Positions 1-6,756 of a DNA stretch of 11,155 nucleotides are shown one piece after another. Every line of letters begins with the position of its first letter. The first letter of the stretch is position 1. The notes under the pieces are model-generated. The model was not told the DNA's origin and did not search any database. It saw only the letters and a list, made by a program, of their open reading frames with translations. Source of the DNA: Verrucomicrobiota bacterium (GTDB lineage Bacteria; Verrucomicrobiota; Verrucomicrobiia; Opitutales; Opitutaceae); NCBI GenBank assembly GCA_003694825.1, contig RFJS01000539.1, positions 1 to 11,155 of the forward strand, in the 5' to 3' direction. The position numbers and the translations under genes were made by a program.

Positions 1-779
1 AGCGCCATCGCGACGAACCGTTCTTCCTTTTCTTCGCTTCGCACGACATCCACGTGCCGCGCATGCCGCATGAGCGCTTCCAGGGAAAGTCCGCGCTCGG
101 CTATCGCGGCGACGCCATCCTCGAGCTCGACTGGTCCGTGGGGCGTCTCATGGACGCGCTCGACGAGCTCGGCATCGCTGAAAACACCCTCGTCGTCTTC
201 TGCTCCGACAACGGCCCCGTCCTCGACGACGGCTACAAGGACGGCGCCGTCGAGAAAAACGGCGATCACCGTCCGGCCGGCGGCTTCAAGGGCGGCAAAT
301 ACAGCGTCTACGAGGGGGGCACGCGCACGCCGTTCATCGTGCGGTGGAAGGGACACGTGCAGCCGGGCGTTTCCGACGCGCTCGTCTGCACCATCGACCT
401 CGGGGCGAGCTTCGCCTCGCTCGTCGGCGTGGACGTGCCCGAGGACGCGCTCCCGGACAGCTTCGACGTGCTCGACGCTCTCCTCGGGCGCCCAGGCGCC
501 AGGGGCCGCGACCATCTCGTGCAGCAGGACAACGGCAACCGCGGCAACTTCGGCTATCGCTCGGGGCGGTGGAAGCTCACCATCCACCCCTCCGGCCGGG
601 CCTACAACACCGTCGTCGAGCAGAAACTGGCCTGGAACGACGTGCCGCCGGAGCAGCTTTTCGACCTCGAGTCGGATCCGGGCGAGACCACCGACTTGAG
701 CGCCAGACACCCGGAGATCCTCGCCCGCCTCAAGGCCGAGCTGCAGGCCATCATCGATCGCGGTCGCAGCCGGCCTTGA
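1..779 (+). CDS. Sulfatase (S1 family, arylsulfatase type), C-terminal part, 5' end outside window
   Basis: The reading frame is open from base 3 and encodes the last 258 residues of a sulfatase, an enzyme that hydrolyses sulfate esters. S1 sulfatases are usually about 450-550 residues, so roughly the N-terminal half is missing. That half would carry the CxPSR/CxAxR site for the formylglycine residue and any signal peptide, so activity and export cannot be judged here. Visible landmarks are SHDIHVPR near the left edge (the conserved active-site histidine region), FCSDNGP (the metal-binding Asp-Asn pair, codons 207-212) and GGKYSVYEGGTRTPF, whose lysine (codon 297-299) matches the sulfate-binding lysine of the family. 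GKSALGYRGDAILELDWSVG is a typical mid-protein block. The substrate cannot be read from this part; related bacterial enzymes act on sulfated polysaccharides or aryl sulfates. A GTG at 54 and an ATG at 63 are internal codons, not the start. Family assignment is very secure, substrate unknown. Confidence 0.95.
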   Translation, partial: RHRDEPFFLFFASHDIHVPRMPHERFQGKSALGYRGDAILELDWSVGRLMDALDELGIAENTLVVFCSDNGPVLDDGYKDGAVEKNGDHRPAGGFKGGKYSVYEGGTRTPFIVRWKGHVQPGVSDALVCTIDLGASFASLVGVDVPEDALPDSFDVLDALLGRPGARGRDHLVQQDNGNRGNFGYRSGRWKLTIHPSGRAYNTVVEQKLAWNDVPPEQLFDLESDPGETTDLSARHPEILARLKAELQAIIDRGRSRP

Positions 780-792
780 GCGCCTGCGGGCC

Positions 793-824
793 GGCGCGGC
801 GTCCCTCCAGCAGGGAGCGGCGCC
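793..824 (+). terminator. Possible terminator hairpin after the sulfatase gene
   Basis: Fourteen bases after the sulfatase stop codon, GGCGCGGCGTCCCT and AGGGAGCGGCGCC can pair around a CCAGC loop. The top is a perfect 5-bp TCCCT/AGGGA stem and the lower part is GC-rich with small bulges. No T-run follows, so it is not a classical intrinsic terminator. It may still stop or pause transcription, or protect the 3' end. The assignment rests only on position and pairing. Confidence 0.35.
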
Positions 825-871
825 CGCCGGTGCCCATGCGCGCCTGCATCATCGCCTCTTCGCGCATCAGC

Positions 872-892
872 GCCGGGCCGGCGATGCCCGGC
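872..892. repeat. Short GC inverted repeat in the sulfatase-pyk spacer
   Basis: GCCGGGC at 872-878 is exactly complementary to GCCCGGC at 886-892, with a 7-base spacer (CGGCGAT). It is the second inverted repeat in this 265-bp spacer. No T-run follows on either strand. In such GC-rich DNA a 7-bp match can arise by chance, so its function is uncertain. Confidence 0.35.
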
Positions 893-968
893 CGCGCGGG
901 ACAGGCCGGGTGTTGGTCAGTGTCCGCGCGTTGTATGCGGGGGGCTGACGCACAGACTTCACGTTCGC

Positions 969-1020
969 TCAACAGTCATGCTCGACGGCGGCTGCTCGAC
1001 ATGTCCTTCTGGACTGTTGA
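969..1020. repeat. 9-bp inverted repeat enclosing an 8-bp direct repeat, upstream of pyk
   Basis: TCAACAGTC (969-977) and GACTGTTGA (1012-1020) are perfect reverse complements, with a 34-base spacer. The right arm ends 24 bases before the pyk ATG. Inside the spacer TGCTCGAC occurs twice (979-986 and 993-1000), with starts 14 bases apart. The arms are noticeably richer in A+T than the surroundings. This could be a paired operator, a leader RNA stem, or chance. I found no clear sigma-70 promoter around it: TTGACC at 1017 lacks a -10 box that would leave room for a leader. Confidence 0.4.
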
Positions 1021-1044
1021 CCTGACCAATCCCCGATCCGCCTG

Positions 1045-2466
1045 ATGAACGGAATCCAACGATACACCAAAATCGTCGCAACGCTCGGACCGGCCACCCA
1101 GTCCAAGGAAATGCTCACCAGCCTCATCCGGGCTGGGGTCGATATCATGCGTCTCAACATGGCGCACGCTTCCCACAAGTGGGTCGATGACGCCATGTGG
1201 TTCATCCGCGAGGCCTCGGCCGAGGTGGGCCGTGAAGTGGCCGTCATGATGGACGTCAAGGGCCCTGAGATCCGCACCGGCGTGGTCGAGGAGCCGATCA
1301 CCGTCAACGAGGGGGACGCTTTCGAGTTTTACATCGAGCAGGCGGCGCCCACCGGCGACTGCCCGGCCGTTTCGGTCAACTACCCGGGACTCCCGAACGA
1401 CTTGAGCGTGGGCGACACCGTGCTCGTGGACAGCGGCCTGATCCGCATGAAAGTCACCGGGAAGAGTGAGACGCACGTGCGTTGCGAAGTCCTCACGCCG
1501 GGGCGCATCACCTCGAAGCGGCACATCAATCTTCCCGGCGTCTTCGTGAAACTCCCCGCGCTCACCGAAAAGGACGAGGAAGACCTGCGCGCCGGCATCC
1601 GCGCCGGCATCGATTTCGTGGCGCTCTCCTTCGTCCGCCAGGGGGAGGACATCCGCACCCTGCGCAAGTGGCTCTGCAATGCCGGCTCAAACGCCCGCAT
1701 CATCGCCAAGATCGAGGACCAGGCGGGCGTGCGCAACATGCGCGAAATCATCGAGGAGGCGGACGGCGTCATGGTCGCCCGCGGCGACCTGGGCATCGAG
1801 GTCGAATACCACAAGCTCCCCCTGATCCAGCGCGACATCGTTCGCGCCTGCGCCGAGGCCGGCAAACCGGTCATCATCGCCACGCACCTGCTCGAAAGCA
1901 TGGTCAGCTCGCCGATGCCGACCCGGGCGGAGATCTCCGACGTCTCCAACTCCATCCGCGAGCAGGTCGACGCCGTCATGCTCTCCGGTGAGACCACCAT
2001 CGGCAAATACCCGCTCGAATCGGTCGAGGTGATGAAAAACATCATCGTCAGCACCGAGCCGACCGTCGACAGCGGGCTGAACCTGAAAGTCCCGCTCAAC
2101 ACGCCGAAAGCGAAAATGCTCCGCTCGGCGGCCGTGCTGGCCCAGGAGATCGGCAATGGCACGGGCATCATCGTCTTCACCCGCAGCGGCTTCCTCGCCT
2201 ACACCCTGGCGGCGCTGCGTCCCAGTGGCGTGCCGATCTACGCCTTCACCGACCGGGAGCCGCTCTACCGCCAGCTCAAGCTCCTCTGGGGAGTGGAGCC
2301 TTTCCTGATCAAGTTCTCCGACGACCCGGAGCAGACCATTCTCGACGCCAAGGCCATGCTCCGCGAGGGGGGATGGAGCCGGCCCCGCATGTGGTTCGTC
2401 ACCATCACCAACGTCCTCGGGCGCCACCGCATCATCGACTCGCTCCAGCTCCGCAAGGTCGAGTGA
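1045..2466 (+). CDS. pyk: Pyruvate kinase
   Basis: This cytoplasmic enzyme transfers phosphate from phosphoenolpyruvate to ADP, giving pyruvate and ATP in the last step of glycolysis. The 473-residue length is normal. The N-terminal [21 protein letters not shown] (70-79), [10 protein letters not shown] (catalytic Lys222, metal-binding Glu224), VARGDLGIE (Asp248), PTRAEISDV and LSGET (Ser314) lie in family order. Thr280 matches the conserved active-site threonine. A beta-barrel B domain spans about residues 80-165, and a C-terminal regulatory-type domain about 345-473. Several positions are unusual. The usual NFSHG is NMAHA (38-42), DTKGPE is DVKGPE, and TQMLESM is THLLESM (280-286), which touches the monovalent-cation site. 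The ATG at 1045 is chosen because the conserved N-terminus begins directly after it; no Shine-Dalgarno core precedes it. The gene stands alone after a 265-bp spacer and is followed 55 bases later by the TraB/GumN gene on the same strand. Identity is very secure, allosteric effector unknown. Confidence 0.97.
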   Translation: MNGIQRYTKIVATLGPATQSKEMLTSLIRAGVDIMRLNMAHASHKWVDDAMWFIREASAEVGREVAVMMDVKGPEIRTGVVEEPITVNEGDAFEFYIEQAAPTGDCPAVSVNYPGLPNDLSVGDTVLVDSGLIRMKVTGKSETHVRCEVLTPGRITSKRHINLPGVFVKLPALTEKDEEDLRAGIRAGIDFVALSFVRQGEDIRTLRKWLCNAGSNARIIAKIEDQAGVRNMREIIEEADGVMVARGDLGIEVEYHKLPLIQRDIVRACAEAGKPVIIATHLLESMVSSPMPTRAEISDVSNSIREQVDAVMLSGETTIGKYPLESVEVMKNIIVSTEPTVDSGLNLKVPLNTPKAKMLRSAAVLAQEIGNGTGIIVFTRSGFLAYTLAALRPSGVPIYAFTDREPLYRQLKLLWGVEPFLIKFSDDPEQTILDAKAMLREGGWSRPRMWFVTITNVLGRHRIIDSLQLRKVE

Positions 2467-2521
2467 GCGGCCGCGCCGCTTCCGCTGCTCCGGCCGCCAT
2501 GGGCCCGCCCCGAAAACTCGC

Positions 2522-3412
2522 ATGAAACGACTCCGCCTGTTCCTCCTGCTCGCCGCCTTCGGCGCGGGCCTTTTCCAGCTCCATGCCGCCACTTCGCTGT
2601 GGCGGGTCTCCTCCGGTGAGACGTCTCTCTACCTCGGCGGCACCTTCCACCTGCTCAGGGCATCGGATTTTCCGCTTCCCGAGGCGTTCGACGCCGCCTA
2701 CGCCGACAGCACCACGGTCGTCTTCGAAACCGACCTCGGTGCCATGCAATCCCCGCAGGTCCAGCAGCGGATGCTCGCCCAGTGCGCCCTCGGCGGGGGC
2801 GAGACGCTGCGCGCGCTTCTCTCGCCGGAAGTCTACGCGAAGCTCGAGGCCCACTGTCAGAAGGCCGGCCTCGCGCTCGCCGCGATGGAGGGCTTCAAGC
2901 CCGCGCTGGTTGTGATCACCCTCGCCGTCGTCGAACTTCAGAAGGTCGGCATCGCCGAAGAAGGCGTGGACATGCACTACTACAACCGGGCCCAGGCCGA
3001 CGGCAAGGCGGTCAGGGGGCTCGAGACACCCCAGGAGCAGATCGATTTCATCTGCTCCATGGGCGAGGGCGATGAAGACGCGTTCGTCCTCCACGCCATC
3101 CGCGACCTCGAGGAATCGGTCCAACACCTGCCGGAGTTGATCACGGCCTGGCGTCGGGGCGATCTTGAGACGCTCGAGCGGGAATTCGTCTCGGAGATGA
3201 AGCGCGATTTCCCCAGGCTCTATCGCAGCCTGCTCGTCGAGCGAAACCGCGCCTGGCTGCCGAAGATCGAGGCGCTGCTCGAGACGGCGGAGACGGAGCT
3301 GGTGCTCGTGGGCGGGGCCCACCTGCCGGGCGAAGACGGGCTGCTCGCGCAGCTTCAGGCGCGCGGCTATCGTGTCGAGCAGTTCGACATCGCAGCGGCG
3401 CCCGCGCCTTGA
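2522..3412 (+). CDS. Secreted TraB/GumN-family protein
   Basis: The protein has 296 residues. An N-terminal signal peptide (Lys-Arg-rich start, hydrophobic stretch about 6-20, likely cleavage after Ala22 or Ala23) predicts export to the periplasm or cell surface. The mature part shows the hallmarks of the TraB/PrgY/GumN family: GGTFHLL at 39-45, a conserved glutamate in VVFETDL (Glu69), and GGAHLPGEDGLLAQL near the end (264 onward), followed by the typical GYRVEQ. The conserved Gly-His and Glu positions are shared with Tiki proteases and the wider EreA/ChaN-like fold, so metal-dependent hydrolase activity is plausible. The bacterial GumN-type members have no firmly established reaction. It lies 55 bases after pyk in the same direction and could share its transcript, but no functional link is evident. 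The ATG at 2522 is chosen because the signal peptide starts there. It is the last gene of the rightward arm and converges on the SNF2 gene. Confidence 0.9.
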   Translation: MKRLRLFLLLAAFGAGLFQLHAATSLWRVSSGETSLYLGGTFHLLRASDFPLPEAFDAAYADSTTVVFETDLGAMQSPQVQQRMLAQCALGGGETLRALLSPEVYAKLEAHCQKAGLALAAMEGFKPALVVITLAVVELQKVGIAEEGVDMHYYNRAQADGKAVRGLETPQEQIDFICSMGEGDEDAFVLHAIRDLEESVQHLPELITAWRRGDLETLEREFVSEMKRDFPRLYRSLLVERNRAWLPKIEALLETAETELVLVGGAHLPGEDGLLAQLQARGYRVEQFDIAAAPAP

Positions 3413-3425
3413 CGGACCACCGCGG

Positions 3426-3442
3426 CCGGGACGGCGTCCCGG
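3426..3442. terminator. Compact hairpin in the convergent gap (possible bidirectional terminator)
   Basis: CCGGGAC (3426-3432) pairs perfectly with GTCCCGG (3436-3442) around a GGC loop. It sits in the 68-bp gap between two gene 3' ends that face each other: the TraB/GumN gene from the left and the SNF2 gene from the right. The position fits a shared terminator. Neither strand has a T-run after the stem, so Rho-independent function is unproven. Confidence 0.45.
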
Positions 3443-3480
3443 GAAACTGGCGACAGTCTTCCGGCCTTTCGGGCACGCGT

Positions 3481-6045
3481 TCAGGCGATGAGGCTGCGCA
3501 GATCCTCGAGCGAGAGCCGGGCGTTGGCGGCGTCCGCCGCCTCGAACACATCCTCGAGCAGCCGGCGCTTCTCGCGCTGCATCATGAGCACGCGCTCCTC
3601 CACCGTGTCGGCGGCGATGAGCTTGTAACTCGTCACCACCCGCGTCTGGCCGATGCGGTGGGCGCGGTCCGTCGCCTGCGCCTCGACCGCGGGGTTCCAC
3701 CACGGATCGAGGTGCACGACGGTGTCCGCCGAAGCGAGGTTCAGGCCGGTGCCGCCGGCCTTCAGCGAGAGCAGAAACACCGGGATGTCCGGCGAGTCGT
3801 TGAAACGGTCCACCTGCGCCTGGCGTTCCCGCGCGGACATGGATCCGTCGAGCACGCAGTGCTCGATCTCGCGCTCCCGGAGCGCTTCGCGCACCAGGGC
3901 CAGCAGTGAGGTGAACTGCGAGAATACCAGCAGCCGGTGGCCGTCGTCCACGGCCTCGTCGAGCAGCTCGAGGAAGGCGGCGAGCTTGGCCGACTCTTCG
4001 GCCCGGCGGGTCCGCTCCACGAGCCGCGGGTCGCAGCACACCTGCCGCAGACGCAGCAGCTCGGTGAACATCGCCATGCGCACCTGCCCCTCGGGTCGTC
4101 CGGCGAGCTGGAGCTTCTGCAGGTTTTGCTCGCTGCTGGCGCGGATCGCCTCGTAGAGGGCGCGCTGCTCCGGCGTGAGTTCCACGAACACGGTCTGCTC
4201 GATCTTCGGCGGCAGCTCGGCGGCGACATCGGCCTTGCGCCGTCGCAGGATGTAGGGTGCGGCCTGGCGGCGGATGCGCTCCTCGTGCCATTGCCGCTCG
4301 TCGCCACGGGATTCGGGCGGGATCGGCTGCATGTAGCCGGGCAGGATGACCGCGAAGAGCGCCTGCAGATCGTCGAGGCTGTTCTCCACCGGTGTACCCG
4401 TGAGAAGGATGCGCGCGTCGGCGCGGACCGCCTGCAGCGCGCGGGCGTTTTGCGTGCGCCGGTTCTTCACGTGCTGGGCCTCGTCGGCGAGCAGCAGGCT
4501 CCAGGACAGCCCCTCGAAGATTTCGCGGTCGCGGGCGAGCACGCCGTAGGAAGTGATCACGAGATCGCATCCGCCAAAGGCGCCGGCGTCGCGGTCGCGG
4601 CCGGAGCCGTGGTGCACGCGCACCCGCAGTTGCGGGGTGAAGCGGCGGGCCTCGCGCCGCCAGTTCTCCAGCAGCGAGGCCGGACAGACCACGAGCGCCG
4701 GGGCGGCGCCGGGGTTTTCGCGGCGGATGGCGGTGATCAGCGCGAGAGCCTGCAGGGTTTTTCCCAGGCCCATCTCGTCGGCGAGGATCCCGCCGAGACC
4801 CTCGCGGCTCAGGTGCCACAGCCAGGCGGCGCCGAGCTTCTGATAGCCACGGAGCGTTTTCTCGAGGTCGGGGGCGATGGGGGCGGCCGGCAGCTGGTCG
4901 CGGTGCCGGGCCACGGCGGCGCGCCGCCGCCACGTCTCGGGTGCCTGAAAGTTCGGGGAGAGTTCATCGAGGAGGGCGTCCGCCTCGGCCACGCGGGCTC
5001 GCGGGATGCGCACGGCGCTGCGGCCGAGCAGCGGCAGGGCGGTGGAGCCCCCAAGGGCTTTTTGTGCCCGATGGAGCCGTTCGAGCCGTCCGGCGTCGAG
5101 CAGGTAGAGGCGGCCGTCGGCCTCGATGAACGGGCGGCCGGTGGTGAGCGCGTCGTTGATCTCACGGGCCGGGGCGTCGCCCGCCCGGACACCGAGCTGC
5201 ACCTCGAAGGTATCGCCGCTTTCGTGTATCGAGCACGCCACTTCGGCGCGGGCGATGCCCGCCGTGTTGCGCCGGAAGTTGTCGGTGAAGCGCGCCTGCC
5301 ACTCGCGCTCCATGATGTCCCAGTAGCGGGCGAGAAACTGGAGGGTGCGATGCCGGTCACGCAGCCACCAGCGCCGGTTGGAGGTTTCCAGGCGAAAGCC
5401 CTCGGCCTTGAGGGTCTCGAGCACGGCGCCGTAGGTGGGGTGCTCGCGGGAGGGAAGCTGGATGGCGATGAAGTGTTCGGAGCCGTCGACGGTCGCCGGG
5501 GTCGCATCCGGATCGGCGCGGCGGCGGGCTGTGGTGCGGGCCGGGGCCGTGTCCGCGGACTGGTGACGCGACCGGGGCGGCTGGCGGGTGGCCCGGGACG
5601 CCGCTGGTGCCGGGGCGGACGGCGCGTCGGCGGGGGCGGGAGCCGCCAGGTGCTCGCTTACGCCCGGAAGGGTGTCGCCGCTCCACGCGATCGGCTCTTT
5701 CGGGCGATTGGCGTAGAAGAAGATCGGCTCGCCGCGGGCGACGGCGAGCAGGGCGGCAAGCTGCTCGCGGGAGAGCTGGGCAAAGGCGGCGGGCCGGCCG
5801 CCATTCCACGACTCCACGAGGAAGACGGCGCCGAGCTGCGTGGCGGGCACGTGCAGGGGCAGGGCGTCGGGCACCATGCTCGCGGGCACCTTGCCCCGGC
5901 CCTGGATGTCGATCTCGATGCGCACGGCGACGGCGTCGCGTGCGGCGGCGGACTCGAGGTTCGGCGGCAGGATGAACCGCACCGAGGCGGGTTTGCCGCT
6001 TTCGGAGAGCCTTGGCAGGGTGGCGAGTCTCGGAACTGCAGGCAT
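3481..6045 (-). CDS. SNF2-family DNA-dependent ATPase (DEAD/DEAH-like helicase superfamily 2)
   Basis: This 854-residue protein is a SNF2-type motor, an ATP-driven translocase on double-stranded DNA that remodels protein-DNA complexes. In the C-terminal half, ADEMGLGKT is the Walker A site (Lys429), LLADEAQHVKN is motif II (DEAQH 521-525) and LLTGTPVEN is motif III. The second RecA-like lobe has LVFSQF (706-711), LKAGGTGLNL, LDPWWNPAVEAQATDR and HRIGQ (796-800, motif VI). The N-terminal 390 residues are not motor. Residues 1-132 look folded, 133-188 are an Ala/Pro/Arg-rich low-complexity linker, and 189-390 resemble the associated region found before many bacterial SNF2 motors. No zinc SWIM motif is visible. 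The ATG at 6045 opens the frame; GGAAAG lies 12-17 bases upstream, too far for a good ribosome site. The thioredoxin gene lies 111 bases upstream on the same strand, separated by a strong hairpin. The fold is very secure. The biological role is unknown, with transcription recycling and DNA repair as possibilities. Confidence 0.93.
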   Translation of the reverse strand: MPAVPRLATLPRLSESGKPASVRFILPPNLESAAARDAVAVRIEIDIQGRGKVPASMVPDALPLHVPATQLGAVFLVESWNGGRPAAFAQLSREQLAALLAVARGEPIFFYANRPKEPIAWSGDTLPGVSEHLAAPAPADAPSAPAPAASRATRQPPRSRHQSADTAPARTTARRRADPDATPATVDGSEHFIAIQLPSREHPTYGAVLETLKAEGFRLETSNRRWWLRDRHRTLQFLARYWDIMEREWQARFTDNFRRNTAGIARAEVACSIHESGDTFEVQLGVRAGDAPAREINDALTTGRPFIEADGRLYLLDAGRLERLHRAQKALGGSTALPLLGRSAVRIPRARVAEADALLDELSPNFQAPETWRRRAAVARHRDQLPAAPIAPDLEKTLRGYQKLGAAWLWHLSREGLGGILADEMGLGKTLQALALITAIRRENPGAAPALVVCPASLLENWRREARRFTPQLRVRVHHGSGRDRDAGAFGGCDLVITSYGVLARDREIFEGLSWSLLLADEAQHVKNRRTQNARALQAVRADARILLTGTPVENSLDDLQALFAVILPGYMQPIPPESRGDERQWHEERIRRQAAPYILRRRKADVAAELPPKIEQTVFVELTPEQRALYEAIRASSEQNLQKLQLAGRPEGQVRMAMFTELLRLRQVCCDPRLVERTRRAEESAKLAAFLELLDEAVDDGHRLLVFSQFTSLLALVREALREREIEHCVLDGSMSARERQAQVDRFNDSPDIPVFLLSLKAGGTGLNLASADTVVHLDPWWNPAVEAQATDRAHRIGQTRVVTSYKLIAADTVEERVLMMQREKRRLLEDVFEAADAANARLSLEDLRSLIA

Positions 6046-6085
6046 GGGCGCGGACGCTTTCCAGCGGGACGGCGGGCGTCAACAG

Positions 6086-6123
6086 ACGAATGGGCCGGCC
6101 CCCCGGGGGACCGGCCCACTCGT
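6086..6123 (-). terminator. Long near-perfect palindrome between thioredoxin and SNF2 genes, likely terminator/RNA hairpin
   Basis: These 38 bases fold back on themselves with 17 of 19 positions paired. The two exceptions, 6090/6119 and 6099/6110, are A-C and C-A mismatches in plus-strand RNA. In minus-strand RNA they become U-G and G-U wobbles, so the whole stem pairs only there. The thioredoxin gene ends at 6157 on that strand, so the hairpin falls 34 bases after its stop and 41 bases before the SNF2 start. No T-run follows. It may end the thioredoxin transcript, stabilise its 3' end, or be a copy of a dispersed palindromic repeat. Confidence 0.6.
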
Positions 6124-6156
6124 TGAGAAAATGCGCGAGAGGCGGCTGGCGCGCGC

Positions 6157-6600
6157 TCAGCTGCCGGTGGCCTTTTTGAAGGCCTCGATCCAGGCTTCGG
6201 GACCGCCGGGCAGGTAGCCGAGCTCGGCCGCTTTGGAGCCGTCGGGCTTGAGCACGATGATCGTCGGGAAGCCCTCGATGCCGAACTTTTCGGCGAGTTC
6301 GCGGTTTTGCTTGCGCTCGGCTTCGGACTGGTTGCCCCGGCGGGGGAAGTCGAGCTTGAGCAGCACGAGGTTTTCCTTCGCGAACGCCTTGAACGCGGGC
6401 CTGGAGAAGACCTCGCCCTCGAGCCGCTTGCACCAGATGCACCAGTCGGAGCCGGTGAAGTTCATGAGCAGCAACTTGTTCTCGGCCTTCGCCCGGGCGG
6501 CGGCTTCCTCGTAGTTGGTGAGCCAGCCGTCGTCTTCGGCGGCGTTGAGCAGCAGCGGCGCGGCGAGGGCGCACAGGAGCGTAAGCAGGTATTTTTTCAT
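6157..6600 (-). CDS. Exported thioredoxin-fold protein (WCIWC active site)
   Basis: From the ATG at 6600 the product has 147 residues: a signal peptide (about 1-21, Lys-Lys then a Leu/Ala-rich core) and one thioredoxin domain. The redox site is DWCIWCK with Cys54 and Cys57, and the cis-proline is in GFPTIIV (Pro112). This suggests a periplasmic thiol-disulfide oxidoreductase or reductant. Its Ile-Trp dipeptide differs from the Gly-Pro of classical thioredoxin and resembles the DsbD-gamma/thioredoxin_7 style proteins common in Planctomycetota and Verrucomicrobiota. The frame stays open 42 codons further upstream. I reject that longer start because it would bury the signal peptide behind an Arg/Pro-rich segment. 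Cys10 lies in the hydrophobic core, but the preceding residues (TLL) do not make a good lipobox. The redox partner is not visible; the neighbours are an aldo/keto reductase upstream and SNF2 downstream. Confidence 0.9.
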   Translation of the reverse strand: MKKYLLTLLCALAAPLLLNAAEDDGWLTNYEEAAARAKAENKLLLMNFTGSDWCIWCKRLEGEVFSRPAFKAFAKENLVLLKLDFPRRGNQSEAERKQNRELAEKFGIEGFPTIIVLKPDGSKAAELGYLPGGPEAWIEAFKKATGS

Positions 6601-6677
6601 GGGTTCGGGTTTTGGTTTCCGATGAGGCCGGAGTGAATCGTGCCGGCCGGGGATGTTGGGAGGTGTTTGCCGGGCGG

Positions 6678-6706
6678 AATATTCCCGCTTCCCGTTCCGG
6701 GCACAA
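6678..6706 (-). promoter_or_regulatory. Candidate sigma-70-like promoter for the thioredoxin gene
   Basis: Read on the minus strand, TTGTGC (6706-6701) is followed after exactly 17 bases by AATATT (6683-6678). Matches to TTGACA and TATAAT are 3/6 and 4/6. The -10 element lies in a perfect 10-bp palindrome, GGAATATTCC (6676-6685), a rare A+T patch in this region. It would give a leader of roughly 70 bases. The spacing is ideal but the hexamers are weak. Confidence 0.3.
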
Positions 6707-6756
6707 CGCCGAAAGGCGGGCGGCATCCCCGGCCTCGGCCCCCGCGGGACGGGTGC

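Noticed and set aside
4471..4485. DEAQ in place of DEAH in SNF2 motif II as a possible functional change
   Set aside because: DEAQ followed by xxKN is common in bacterial SNF2 proteins and all other motor motifs are intact.
2432..4933. An 833-codon minus-strand open frame across the traB/gumN and SNF2 region
   Set aside because: It overlaps two well-supported genes in other frames, and its product is Arg/Pro-rich without recognisable domains.
6079..6085. TCAACAG beside the 6086-6123 palindrome matches part of the pyk leader repeat (969-975)
   Set aside because: A 7-base match in 11 kb is expected by chance and the surrounding sequences differ.
3937..6126. A 729-codon open frame on the plus strand opposite the SNF2 gene
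   Set aside because: Very long antisense frames are expected in GC-rich DNA because stop codons are rare. The product is Gly/Ala/Arg-rich with no family motif, while the minus-strand frame encodes a complete SNF2 motor.
3481..6600. SNF2 protein plus neighbours as a possible anti-phage system
   Set aside because: Some defence systems include SNF2-like helicases, but here no nuclease, methylase, phospholipase or mobile-element gene is next to it. The neighbours are ordinary metabolic or redox genes.
6707..6718. CGCC-GAAA-GGCG tetraloop hairpin after the aldo/keto reductase gene
   Set aside because: A 4-bp stem is too short to call a terminator and no T-run follows.
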